NCBI GenBank assembly: GCA_030706735.1
Contig: JAUZNZ010000019.1
Coordinates: forward strand, 30,483-94,482
Length of the DNA: 64,000 bases
Direction of reading: 5' to 3'
From: Bacteroidota bacterium
GTDB taxonomy: Bacteria; Bacteroidota; Bacteroidia; Chitinophagales; Chitinophagaceae
Both the position numbers and the translations under genes were made by a program. The notes beneath the pieces were generated by a model. That model was not told the origin of the DNA and ran no database searches. It saw only the letters and a list, made by a program, of their open reading frames with translations. Below are positions 27,964-37,630 of this stretch, piece by piece. Each line of letters opens with the position of its first letter. The first letter of the stretch is position 1.

Positions 27964-28259
27964 AGAACCCGATCGGACAGCTCAACAGGGTGTTTGACAG
28001 CCGTATCCGCATGGGCGTCATGAGTGTCCTGCTGATGAACGAGTCGGTCAGCTTTAACGACCTGAAGCAATTGCTCGAACTGACCGATGGCAATCTCGCC
28101 TCTCATTTGGTGAACCTGGAAGAAAATGGATATATCAAGGTGCATAAAGGTTTTATCGGCCGCAAGACGAACACGACCTATTCTATCACCCGGGCCGGCG
28201 AGCGCGCCTTTAGCGAACATATCCAGGCCCTGGAGAACATGATCAAGGGCATAAAGTAA
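27960..28259 (+). CDS. winged-helix transcriptional regulator
   Basis: RMGVMSVLLMNESVSFNDLKQLLELTDGNLASHLVNLEENGYIKVHKGFIGRKTNTTYSITRAG; ATGA overlap with preceding gene. Confidence 0.88.
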   Translation: MKNPIGQLNRVFDSRIRMGVMSVLLMNESVSFNDLKQLLELTDGNLASHLVNLEENGYIKVHKGFIGRKTNTTYSITRAGERAFSEHIQALENMIKGIK

Positions 28260-28275
28260 TTTTTTTTATACTTAA

Positions 28276-28298
28276 ACTTTGAATTACAAAGTACTTTG
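28276..28298. promoter_or_regulatory. operator candidate ACTTTG-aatta-CAAAGTACTTTG
   Basis: Same 6-5-6 inverted repeat as 27281-27297 plus a third half-site creating the palindrome CAAAGTACTTTG. Confidence 0.65.
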
Positions 28299-28311
28299 AA
28301 ATAAAAAAACC

Positions 28312-29727
28312 ATGCACATTAAAATGATCCTCCCGGCCCTCACCGAGGCCCGGAGCCCCTTCTGGCGGCCCATCAAATATTCGCTCTTCCCGCCCCTGGG
28401 CCTGGCGACCCTGGCGGCCTATTGCTCGCCCGAAGATCGGATCGAGTTGCAGGACGAGCACGTGGAGGAGATCAACCGTGAAGACGAACCCGATCTGGTA
28501 GTGATCCAGGTATATATCACCAACGCGTACCGTGCGTATGACCTGGCCGATCACTATCGCGCAAAGGGAGCCTATGTCTGTCTCGGCGGATTGCACGTCA
28601 GCTCGTTGCCCGGGGAGGCCATGGCGCATGCCGACAGCATCTTCATCGGGCCGGGCGAGGACATCTTTCCCCTATTCCTGAAAGATCTTCGCACCGGTTG
28701 CGCGAAGCAGGTCTATCGTAACGTCGAGCGCAATATCGGCGCCATTCCGCCGATCCGACGCGACCTGATCAAGCGGCAGTTATATCTCGTGCCCAACTCG
28801 ATCGTCGTGTCGCGGGGCTGTCCCCATCATTGCGACTTCTGTTATAAGGATGCTTTTTACGAAGGCGGCAACTCCTTTTACACCCAGCGCGTCGATGCAG
28901 CCCTTGCCGAGATCGACCGCTTGCCGGGCCGGCATCTGTATTTCCTGGACGATCACTTGCTGGGCCACCAACGCTTCGCCACCGGACTCTTCGAAGGCAT
29001 GAAGGGGATGAACCGCGTTTTCCAGGGAGCCTCGACGATCGACGCCATCCTGCGGGGGGACCTGATCGAGCGGGCGGCGGAAGCGGGGATGCGCAGCGTG
29101 TTTGTCGGCTTCGAGACCCTTAGCCACGGAAACCTGATCCAGAGCAACAAGCGACAGAATATCGGGAAAGACTATGAACAGGCGATCCGGCGGCTGCACG
29201 ACCTGGGGATCATGATCAATGGGAGCTTTGTATTCGGACTCGACGATGATGGCCCCGATGTTTTCGAACGTACCGTCGAATGGGCTGTCAAGAATTCACT
29301 GACGACCTGCACTTTTCACATCCTGACGCCCTATCCGGGCACGCGCTTATACCGCGATATGGAGGCGCAGGGCCGGATCCTGCACCGGCAATGGGACCGG
29401 TACGATACGCGTCAGGTCGTATATAAGACCGTCGGACTCTCTGAAGAGCAGTTGAAGAAAGGATATGATCGTGCCTACCGTTCTTTCTATTCGTGGAGCA
29501 ATATACTGCGCGCCAGTTTCGGCCATGACCAGGTCAAACAGGTGATCAAGCACTTCGCTTATGCGGGTGGGTGGAAGAAATTCGAGCCGCTCTGGAATTT
29601 CATGATCAAGACGCAAGGGTTGAACAAGATGCTGCCGTTGCTGGAATCGATCCTGTCGGGGGTGAAGCGAACGGACCGTCCACGACCGGGAGGAACTTCG
29701 CTGAGTCCCTTCCCTGCTATTGCTTAA
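28312..29727 (+). CDS. radical SAM protein with B12-binding-like N-terminal domain
   Basis: SRGCPHHCDFCYKDAF (CxxxCxxC); N-terminal PPLGLATLAAY ... GGLHVSSLPGEA. Confidence 0.88.
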   Translation: MHIKMILPALTEARSPFWRPIKYSLFPPLGLATLAAYCSPEDRIELQDEHVEEINREDEPDLVVIQVYITNAYRAYDLADHYRAKGAYVCLGGLHVSSLPGEAMAHADSIFIGPGEDIFPLFLKDLRTGCAKQVYRNVERNIGAIPPIRRDLIKRQLYLVPNSIVVSRGCPHHCDFCYKDAFYEGGNSFYTQRVDAALAEIDRLPGRHLYFLDDHLLGHQRFATGLFEGMKGMNRVFQGASTIDAILRGDLIERAAEAGMRSVFVGFETLSHGNLIQSNKRQNIGKDYEQAIRRLHDLGIMINGSFVFGLDDDGPDVFERTVEWAVKNSLTTCTFHILTPYPGTRLYRDMEAQGRILHRQWDRYDTRQVVYKTVGLSEEQLKKGYDRAYRSFYSWSNILRASFGHDQVKQVIKHFAYAGGWKKFEPLWNFMIKTQGLNKMLPLLESILSGVKRTDRPRPGGTSLSPFPAIA

Positions 29728-29758
29728 TCCGTAAATTGAGGAAACAAAACGAGTTGAC

Positions 29759-30127
29759 ATGGAACCCCAGGAATTTTCGATACGCAGCAGAGCAAGGAGC
29801 TTTATTTATGCGATGGGCGGCATCCTCCGCTTTATCCGCATGGAGCACAATGCCCGCCTTCATGTAGTGGCTACGGTGGCGGTCATCGTGGCCGCGGTGG
29901 CCTGCAAGGTCACGCATGGGGAGGCGATCGCGCTCACATTCGCCGTGGGCCTGGTCTGGGTGACGGAAATGCTGAATACCTGCGTCGAACGGATCCTGGA
30001 CTTCATCTCCAGGGAAATTCACCCCCAGATCAAATTCATCAAGGATCTCGCCGCCGGAGCGGTGCTGGTCGCTTCGCTTGCGGCCCTGGTGGTCGGGGCG
30101 ATCATCTTTATACCCAAATTTTTATGA
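29759..30127 (+). CDS. diacylglycerol kinase family protein
   Basis: HNARLH, WVTEMLNTCVERILDFI ... KDLAAGAVLVAS. Confidence 0.9.
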   Translation: MEPQEFSIRSRARSFIYAMGGILRFIRMEHNARLHVVATVAVIVAAVACKVTHGEAIALTFAVGLVWVTEMLNTCVERILDFISREIHPQIKFIKDLAAGAVLVASLAALVVGAIIFIPKFL

Positions 30128-30822
30128 AATACGCTACTGGCATATCGCTGCGACCGCAAAAGGCCGTTTCTGAAATAGACCGCCTTCTCATGGCGTCCAT
30201 GCTCTTTTCTTGTCTGTTGGTCGGCGGACGGATGCTCCGGACGGGGCGCGATACCTTCTGCTTTCTGATCTTGAATCTCCTCCTGGCTTTTGTTCCCTAC
30301 ATCATTAGCTACTGCTTGACCAATAGGGCGGCCGGGAGGCCCGGCCTGTGGCGAAGGCTGACACTTGCGGCGGGCTGCCTCGCCTGGTTGCTCTGCATCC
30401 CGAATGCCTTTTATATAACGACCGACCTCTTTCACTTGACTGACTGGTATAATGACCATAAGATACCCACCTGGTATGACCTGGTCATGATCCTGTCTTT
30501 TGCCTGGAACGGTTTTTTCCTCGGCGTGCTCTCTGTTCGGCAAATGGAAAGGTTGCTGCGACCGCACCTTCCCGCGCATAACGAACTCCTCTTCCTTTAT
30601 CCCCTGTTCTGGCTGAACGCGCTCGGGGTCTATATCGGGCGCTATCTCCGATATAATAGCTGGGATGTGATCGCCGACCCGTTCCGGCTTTTCCGTGACA
30701 TCGCATCGATCCTTATGCACCCGCTGCGCAACGACTACGCCTGGGGGATGATCTTTTGCTTTTCGATCCTGATGACGCTGATGTACCTCATGTTGAGGAA
30801 GATCAGCCGGGCGTTAGCCTAG
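30124..30822 (+). CDS. DUF1361 domain-containing membrane protein
   Basis: PNAFYITTDLFHL, WYDLVMILSFAWNGFFLGVLS, YIGRYLRYNSWDV. Confidence 0.85.
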   Translation: MKYATGISLRPQKAVSEIDRLLMASMLFSCLLVGGRMLRTGRDTFCFLILNLLLAFVPYIISYCLTNRAAGRPGLWRRLTLAAGCLAWLLCIPNAFYITTDLFHLTDWYNDHKIPTWYDLVMILSFAWNGFFLGVLSVRQMERLLRPHLPAHNELLFLYPLFWLNALGVYIGRYLRYNSWDVIADPFRLFRDIASILMHPLRNDYAWGMIFCFSILMTLMYLMLRKISRALA

Positions 30823-30940
30823 AAAATGGGTCGCCGATGTCGTCTATGTCCTGATGAAACCGCTCGAATGGGCGTTCGTATTGTTCCTCTATTGTCTTGA
30901 CCGCCAGCCGGAGAAGCGGATCGCGCGGCAATATGCTTAG
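30818..30940 (+). pseudogene. start-less C-terminal gene remnant PRKWVADVVYVLMKPLEWAFVLFLYCLDRQPEKRIARQYA*
   Basis: Coherent membrane-anchor-like peptide open from the stop at 30815-30817; no upstream start in frame. Confidence 0.45.
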
Positions 30941-33900
30941 AAATCCACACCCATCGACACGGCCAGCACCGGCGTACCGCGGAAGAAGGTATTCATTTCC
31001 CATCCGACATCGCAGCGCAGGAAGTAGCCAAGCAGGGTGCTTCTCGCGCCGAACCCATAGCCGCCGGCGAAAGGCCCGATGCCCCCTGCCTTCACGAGTA
31101 CAGAGAGACTGGTATTGGATGCATCCTGGTAGACCTGTGTGGGACGGGAAAGCTTATTGTATTTGCCGTTCCATGCGCTGCCGAGGTCAAAGAATTGTAT
31201 GAGCTGGAAATTTCGCAGAAAGGCATTGTTGATCGGCTTATTGAACAAGGTTGTAAAGATCGGCAGCCTCAGTTCGCTGTTGATCACGACCGCATTGTTT
31301 CCGTTCGACACGTTCTGGTTGAAACCTCGCAGGTTGACGGCCAACGACTGGAAGGCATAACTTTGGTCCGGAGCCGGCTGAACCTGGTTCGCTTTCGGAA
31401 AGAGCCATCCGTCGGTGCCGCCCAGATAGTAAAGCACCTTGCGATTCCCCCAGGAGAAGTCCCCTGCCGCACGGACGGCCCAGATCAGGTTGCGATAGAT
31501 CGGCAGATAATGTCGCGCGTCGAAGCCGAAGTTGAACATATTCTTCCCCTCGGCCGCCCCGATCTGCGTATTCAGTTGGGCGTCCCAGTCGATATAGAAC
31601 TTGTAGCGCAGGCCATTCCAGATATTGGTCGCCTTCATGAGGGTGTTGTCATAGACGTATTCAAGCCTCATGAGGGAATAGATCTGTTTGTTTTGAGGAG
31701 GGGCCGTCAAAGCGAAGGAGTCAGCCTGGATGTCGCCGCTTGGACGAAGGACGATCTTGTCGGTGCGTATGCCAGGTATGAGCCGGATGCTGCGCACTTT
31801 GTCGAAGGGATACTTGACGACCGCCTGCCAGAGATTGGTATAGGACTTGGCGTCGAACGGATATTGGCCGGTGACATTATCCTGTGCCTGGTAGGTGCCT
31901 GTTTCGGTCTCGCGGTAATAGATCAGCGAAAAGTCCCAGCGTTTCTTCAGGTAATCAACCCGCGCAAAGTATTCCCCGCTGCCGTCGAAGAAGGACGAAC
32001 TGCCGGGCGTAAAGACCGCGCCCTGGGTCGCCACGGGAGTAGAGCCCGAACCGCCCCCGAAAAAGGGAAGACGGATCGCGCCCGTGAACCGGATGTCTTC
32101 GAAAAGATCGAAGACCGACGCCTTGAGCATCCCGCTGAATGCGTCTTCTCCGCTCATGTTGATCGGCAACGAGCCGGTATAGGGCTGCAGGGTGGTGATC
32201 AGGACATCGTTATTGAAACCCGCGGAGAAATTGTCCACCGAGAACTTGAGCCGGTAGTCGAATAACTTGGCCTTCTTCAGGACCCCTTCATCTTCCTGGT
32301 TGCGGCCGGAGGACGGCGCGAACGGATTGCTGTTCAGGTGCGCGGCCCTTGTCGAATCGTTGCGCTCTTTGTCGAACTCGCTCTCGAAGGCATCCGAAGG
32401 TTGCTTGTGCGCGGTGTCGGATCTCTGCTGCAGGGCTTGTCGCGTGGGAAGAAGAGACGCATTTTCGATCTGCATTTCGGCGACCGTCTTCCTCCGGTAA
32501 TCGGTCATGCGTGCCACGATATTTCGTTTGGCAAGCGCCGATTCATCGACCTTGAGCTTATATAGGAACTTCAGGTCGCCCTCCTGCCGGACCTCGCTGA
32601 CCTGGCCGTTGTCCCCTGCGCTCTTGGTTTCCGTCAGACCGCTCTGGTAGTTCGTGATGGGGAAAACATACGACGAGTCATTGGTGATGGAGAACATATA
32701 GACGGTATCGGGCTCTGTCTTCTGCTGCGCTTTCAGGGTCGAATCGAGGTCCCTGGGATCGGGATTGTGCAACAGTTCATCTCCGACCTTATAGACGGTG
32801 TCGATGCCTGCCCGACGCGTGGTGAAGAAGCCCGCATACCGGTTGGCTATCCCGTTCTCGTCACTGACGAACGTGAAATGGCTATTGTTATACTGGGTTG
32901 GGTAGTGTGCATTCCCGTATTTCAGGAAGGTAAGTTGCGAGATCTGCCTGGCCTCGCTTTGATTCCAGTTGTCCACCAGGAAGACATTGTAATGATTGTC
33001 GGAGGGCAGGACCGTATCCCCGGTGCGCGCACGTCCGGACGGGCGGTTGGAGGAATAGATGATGCCCGTCTTGCCGGGAAAGGCGACGAAGGAGGGATCC
33101 AGGTCGTCGTACACGTCGTTGGTGATCTGATCCAGTTTATCTTCCGCGATCTTGTAGGTATAGATATCCGACTGGCCGTTGCGCACCGCGCTGAGAAGCA
33201 GGGTGTTGTCGTTCAGCATGTATTTCATGTCCTGCACCTGGTCGACATCCAGGTCGACCGTTGTCGTCTTATACCTTCTGAAGACGTCATAGACGAAGAG
33301 CCTGACCTTACCCTCCTTCCAATAGACCACCGCCAGGCGCGTGCCTTTGTTGTCCCAGGCCAAAAGGGGATAGTGGGGATCGATCTGTTCGGCATCGGAC
33401 CGGACGCCGTTCTTCAACAATACCTTGGTGAAAATGAAGTTCTCGTGCAGTACGACCCTGGACAGGCCATGCTTGAATTCCACCACGGCGTAAGTTTGAC
33501 TGCGCGGGACGGGGTTGGGAGAGAAGTGAAAGTAGTCGAGGTGGTCGTTGACATTTTCCACCACCGATACGGTGCCCTTCGGAAAATTGCGGCGTCCCCG
33601 GATGTCCTTGTCATAGATCCCTTCCTCCTCGTTCATGAAATCCTTGAGTACTTCCTTGAACTTCTTTTTGCATATCCGTTGACTGGCATTGTTCAGGTTC
33701 CGATAGACCCTGGCCAGGTAGAGGAAATAGGTGACATTTTCTTTCTTGTATTTGCTGGCCAGGTAGTACCAGAAGGCGTGACCCGCGAGGTTTGGCTTTT
33801 CGAAGGCAAACTGGTAGAAATTCTTGTATCGGCCCGACAGGATGGATGATTTCAACTGGTCGTCGAGCTGGGCGTTCCAGGGCTCGCCGGCATATTCGAT

Positions 33901-34455
33901 ATAGCCGTCCGTGAGCCATTGGGGCAGGTCAAGCAAGGCCTGGTTGGCGGCGAACTCTCCGAGGTCGTCCCCGAACAGGATGTTCTCGACCAGAATGCGG
34001 GCGATGCCCTGCCTTATTTGGATCCGAAGATTGTTATGGTCGCTGGTGTAATAGACGATCATCTTGTTGTTGACCAGCTTGGTGATGCCGCCTGTGGTCT
34101 GCCAGTCGAGGTTCAGCCCGATATTGGACTGTTCCATGTCATTGTAGGAGTTGTAAACCACGATATTGGCCCGGCGCTGCAGGCCATATTCCACGAATTG
34201 CTCGATGCCCGGCAATTCCTTCTCTGCCAGCTGGCAAACGAATTTCCCCAGGGGCTGGCCTCCGTCACTGAAATAGGTATTGAAATTTTCGGTCTGGTAG
34301 TATTTCCATTTGAACTTCTTGAATTGCAACCGGTTCTTGCCGAATTCCACCGTATTGACCTGGGCGAACGCCCGGCCGGAGAAGAACGTACATCCTGTCA
34401 AAGCGAAAAAAAAACACAATAACTTCCACTTATTCTGCTGAACTTGCATACCCAT
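30937..34455 (-). CDS. large exported protein: peptidase-MA-like N-terminus, TolB/PD40-like propeller, C-terminal Omp85/BamA-like barrel
   Basis: Propeller repeats (SDIYTYKIAEDKLDQITNDVYDDLDPSF, GIIYSSNRPSGR); C-terminal FGFGARSTLLGYFLRCDVGWEM ... SMGVDF barrel end. Confidence 0.8.
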   Translation of the reverse strand: MGMQVQQNKWKLLCFFFALTGCTFFSGRAFAQVNTVEFGKNRLQFKKFKWKYYQTENFNTYFSDGGQPLGKFVCQLAEKELPGIEQFVEYGLQRRANIVVYNSYNDMEQSNIGLNLDWQTTGGITKLVNNKMIVYYTSDHNNLRIQIRQGIARILVENILFGDDLGEFAANQALLDLPQWLTDGYIEYAGEPWNAQLDDQLKSSILSGRYKNFYQFAFEKPNLAGHAFWYYLASKYKKENVTYFLYLARVYRNLNNASQRICKKKFKEVLKDFMNEEEGIYDKDIRGRRNFPKGTVSVVENVNDHLDYFHFSPNPVPRSQTYAVVEFKHGLSRVVLHENFIFTKVLLKNGVRSDAEQIDPHYPLLAWDNKGTRLAVVYWKEGKVRLFVYDVFRRYKTTTVDLDVDQVQDMKYMLNDNTLLLSAVRNGQSDIYTYKIAEDKLDQITNDVYDDLDPSFVAFPGKTGIIYSSNRPSGRARTGDTVLPSDNHYNVFLVDNWNQSEARQISQLTFLKYGNAHYPTQYNNSHFTFVSDENGIANRYAGFFTTRRAGIDTVYKVGDELLHNPDPRDLDSTLKAQQKTEPDTVYMFSITNDSSYVFPITNYQSGLTETKSAGDNGQVSEVRQEGDLKFLYKLKVDESALAKRNIVARMTDYRRKTVAEMQIENASLLPTRQALQQRSDTAHKQPSDAFESEFDKERNDSTRAAHLNSNPFAPSSGRNQEDEGVLKKAKLFDYRLKFSVDNFSAGFNNDVLITTLQPYTGSLPINMSGEDAFSGMLKASVFDLFEDIRFTGAIRLPFFGGGSGSTPVATQGAVFTPGSSSFFDGSGEYFARVDYLKKRWDFSLIYYRETETGTYQAQDNVTGQYPFDAKSYTNLWQAVVKYPFDKVRSIRLIPGIRTDKIVLRPSGDIQADSFALTAPPQNKQIYSLMRLEYVYDNTLMKATNIWNGLRYKFYIDWDAQLNTQIGAAEGKNMFNFGFDARHYLPIYRNLIWAVRAAGDFSWGNRKVLYYLGGTDGWLFPKANQVQPAPDQSYAFQSLAVNLRGFNQNVSNGNNAVVINSELRLPIFTTLFNKPINNAFLRNFQLIQFFDLGSAWNGKYNKLSRPTQVYQDASNTSLSVLVKAGGIGPFAGGYGFGARSTLLGYFLRCDVGWEMNTFFRGTPVLAVSMGVDF

Positions 34456-34516
34456 TCTTTAGAATTTTTAAAGTTATAACAATCCCTATTACCGGTGAAA
34501 TCAAAAATGAACCTGT

Positions 34517-35188
34517 ATGCTGGCGATAAAATCCTTTGTTTTCAGCCCTGTACAAGAGAACACATACGTGCTATCGGGCCAAAAGGATGCCTGTTGGATC
34601 ATCGATCCGGGCTGTTATTTTGGAAATGAACGCAATACCCTCCGGGAGTACATCGAAGAGCAGGGATTGAAGCCGGAACGGCTGCTGAACACCCATTGCC
34701 ATCTGGATCATGTCTTCGGCAATAAATTCGTCCACGACACCTGGGATCTGCCATTGCATTTGCATGAAAAAGAGAAGCCCCTGCTCGCGGCGGCCCCGGA
34801 ATATGGACAGGTCTGGGGTCTGCCCTTCGAGAACTACCGCGGGGAGCTCATCTTTATCCGGGAAGGCGAGGTATTGACCTGGGGGGCGGGCGGGGACCCC
34901 GCGGGAGCGCTCACCGGCGAGGCGTTGAAGGTCTTGTTCCTGCCCGGCCATTCGCCGGGGAGCGTGGGGTTCTATTGTGAGGCACAAGGTTTTATCATTG
35001 GAGGAGACGTGCTCTTCCGGGAGAGCATCGGGCGAACCGACCTGCCGGGCGGAGATCATGAGACCTTACTGCGCAGCATCCGGGAGCAACTATGGCCCCT
35101 GCCTGACGATACGATCGTCTATCCCGGCCATGGCGAACCGACGACGATCGGTTGGGAAAAATTGCACAATCCGTTCCTGAGGCGTTGA
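34517..35188 (+). CDS. MBL fold metallo-hydrolase
   Basis: NTHCHLDHVFGNKF, LFLPGHSPGSVGFY, GDVLFRESIGRTDLPGGD, VYPGHGEPTTIGWEK. Confidence 0.95.
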   Translation: MLAIKSFVFSPVQENTYVLSGQKDACWIIDPGCYFGNERNTLREYIEEQGLKPERLLNTHCHLDHVFGNKFVHDTWDLPLHLHEKEKPLLAAAPEYGQVWGLPFENYRGELIFIREGEVLTWGAGGDPAGALTGEALKVLFLPGHSPGSVGFYCEAQGFIIGGDVLFRESIGRTDLPGGDHETLLRSIREQLWPLPDDTIVYPGHGEPTTIGWEKLHNPFLRR

Positions 35189-35199
35189 GCGTGGCGGAC

Positions 35200-36702
35200 T
35201 TACATCCATTTTCCAATATAAGGCAATCGCCGGAATTCCTTTCGTTCGATGCGGAGAATGAAGAGCGCATAAGCGATGGTGAGAACGGTAGCCGTCGCCA
35301 GGTTGAATGCCTGCCCTCTAACGTTCATGGTCAGGGAATGGTGCAGGACATACAGAAGGTATACGATAACCATATAGGCTACCAGCTTCTTCCAGGCGTA
35401 GGGCACCGGATATTCCCGTTGTCCCCAGACATAGGAGATCAACATCATACTGCCATAGCAGAAGAAGGTCGCCCAGGCGGAGGCCATATATCCGTAGCGC
35501 GGAATGAACACATAATTGATGATCAGTGTGATACCTGCCCCGATCAGGGTGATCCACGCGCCGGCCATCGTGCGATGGGAAAGTTTGTACCAGATGGACA
35601 GGTTATAGTAGATCCCCAGGAACATATTGGCGAACAACAATACCGGGACGATCTTCAGGCCGTCCCACATCCTGGGATCGCGTATGAACAAATCCTTCCA
35701 GAGGTTCAGATAGAGCGCCACGAAGAGGAACATCAGGCAGATCGTCATGACGAAGAACTTCATGACCCGCGCATAGGTCCGTTGCGCATCCTCCCTGGAG
35801 GATTGGTTGAAAAAGAAGGGTTCGGCGCCCATGCGGAAGGCCTGCACGAACAGGGAGATGAGCAGGGACAGTTTATAGCAGCCGCTGTAGATACCTACTT
35901 GCACGTCCGCGGCCGTTTCCGTAAGAGGCAGCCTGCGCGCCAGCAGCACGCGATCGAAGGTCTCATTGATCATTCCTCCGAAGCCGGCGATGGTCAGCGG
36001 GAGCGCATAGATCATGATCTCCTTCCAAAGCCTTGCGTTGAAATTCCAGCGGAACTGCATGAGCTGCCTGGACAGGGCCAGCGTTTGGAACAAGGAAGAT
36101 ACCAGGTTGGCGATCAGTACATAACCTGCGCCGAAGCCTGTACTGTACACGAGCAAGAGCACGCTGTTGGCATTCGATCTGACCACCCGGGGGCATACGG
36201 ACAGAAAGAAATAGGTGACCGCGATATTCAATATGATGGCGACGATCCGGATAGCCGCAAAACGCATGGGGCGTCCCTCGTGCCGGAGCTTGGCGAAGGG
36301 TAGGGCGGACAATGCATCGCAGGCAATGATGCACGCGCTGATCGTGATATATTCGGGATGGGCGCCCACATGGATGAAGCCCGCGATCTGCCGGCGCAAC
36401 AGGATCATCAATAAGACGATGGCCGTCGTCGTGGCCAGCAGGCTGCCCAGCAGGGTATCATAGACGTCCCTTTCCGCCTCTTTTCGCTGGATATACCGGA
36501 AATAGGCCGTCTCAAAGCCGAACAGCACCAGGATGTTCAGAAAGGGGATAATGGAATAGACGAGGCTCATTTTGCCATATTCCGGTGTGCCACTGAACTT
36601 TAAGGTGAGATAGGGCGTTAACAGATATAACAGGAATCGTGCAAGAATAGAACTTGCTCCATACCAGACCGTTTGCCCCGCTAGCTTTTTTATGCTGCTC
36701 AA
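35200..36702 (-). CDS. oligosaccharide flippase / polysaccharide biosynthesis protein
   Basis: About 14 hydrophobic segments, N-terminal LAGQTVWYGASSILARFLLYLLTPYLT typical of Wzx-like flippases. Confidence 0.85.
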   Translation of the reverse strand: MSSIKKLAGQTVWYGASSILARFLLYLLTPYLTLKFSGTPEYGKMSLVYSIIPFLNILVLFGFETAYFRYIQRKEAERDVYDTLLGSLLATTTAIVLLMILLRRQIAGFIHVGAHPEYITISACIIACDALSALPFAKLRHEGRPMRFAAIRIVAIILNIAVTYFFLSVCPRVVRSNANSVLLLVYSTGFGAGYVLIANLVSSLFQTLALSRQLMQFRWNFNARLWKEIMIYALPLTIAGFGGMINETFDRVLLARRLPLTETAADVQVGIYSGCYKLSLLISLFVQAFRMGAEPFFFNQSSREDAQRTYARVMKFFVMTICLMFLFVALYLNLWKDLFIRDPRMWDGLKIVPVLLFANMFLGIYYNLSIWYKLSHRTMAGAWITLIGAGITLIINYVFIPRYGYMASAWATFFCYGSMMLISYVWGQREYPVPYAWKKLVAYMVIVYLLYVLHHSLTMNVRGQAFNLATATVLTIAYALFILRIERKEFRRLPYIGKWM

Positions 36703-36791
36703 TAGAAGATGGTTTGAACAAAATTAACCTTCGGCCCCATATTAACGCTGAAATTTCAAAATGCAGTACCTTTATTAAAATTTTTTTGACT

Positions 36792-37610
36792 ATGAGAAGA
36801 ATGCACCTGTTGTTGATTGCTCCCTGCCTTTCCGTGACGATCGCCGTGGCTCAGCCGCAAGCTTACGAGACCAAAACCGTGTATCAGAAGACCCAACTGG
36901 CTGCCGCAGCCATCGATCTGCCCTATACTACCGATATGGTGGAAGACGCCGTCAAGGACTTCATGTCATCCAAAGGCTGGAAGGGCTCCGGCCAGAAGGG
37001 CTTTACGGTCTATCGGGGGGCGCGCCTCGGTGACACGGACCAGGCATTGAACGATATCTATTTAAAGGTCGACCGGCGCAACGGGGATAAGAATTCATCC
37101 ACCCTTACCGTCTTTGCCGTCAAACCCTCCGAGGACCCGGCGACCCGTGCCGCAGACGCCGTCATGCCGATGGACCAGGTCAAGGACTGGTTGAACCATC
37201 TCGTTCCTTCCGTCGAGGCATACGAACTGGAAGCGCGGATCGCCGGTCAACAAGATCTGGCAAAAAGATCCCAAAAGAAATACAATAATCTCCAGGACGA
37301 TCAGGCCGATCTGGAAAAGAAGATACGCAACGCGAGGTCGGATCTTGAACAAAATAAGAAGGAGCAGGTAGAACAAGCGGCCCTTGTTCAGGCGAATGTC
37401 AACGGCGACCAGGAGCTGATGAAGAAGGCGCAGAAAAGAATGAACAAACTGATCAGCGATCAGAACAGCCTGGAAAAGAAGATCAATAAGTACACCTCCG
37501 AACTCGCTCAGAACAAGAATGACCAGGCCTCCCAGCAAACTGAGGCGCAACGGCAACAGCAGTTGCTGGACACGCTGAGGAGCCAGAGAAAGCCGAAGGT
37601 AAACCAATAA
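36792..37610 (+). CDS. exported coiled-coil hypothetical protein
   Basis: Signal peptide; C-terminal KKYNNLQDDQADLEKKIRNARSDLEQNKKEQ repeats; ATG at 36792. Confidence 0.7.
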   Translation: MRRMHLLLIAPCLSVTIAVAQPQAYETKTVYQKTQLAAAAIDLPYTTDMVEDAVKDFMSSKGWKGSGQKGFTVYRGARLGDTDQALNDIYLKVDRRNGDKNSSTLTVFAVKPSEDPATRAADAVMPMDQVKDWLNHLVPSVEAYELEARIAGQQDLAKRSQKKYNNLQDDQADLEKKIRNARSDLEQNKKEQVEQAALVQANVNGDQELMKKAQKRMNKLISDQNSLEKKINKYTSELAQNKNDQASQQTEAQRQQQLLDTLRSQRKPKVNQ

Positions 37611-37630
37611 AAGGCGTCTGCAGCCGTGGG

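Noticed and set aside
31195-32265. 356-aa plus-strand ORF inside the large barrel protein gene
   Set aside because: Antisense to coding sequence with clear propeller and barrel features; no domain recognisable.
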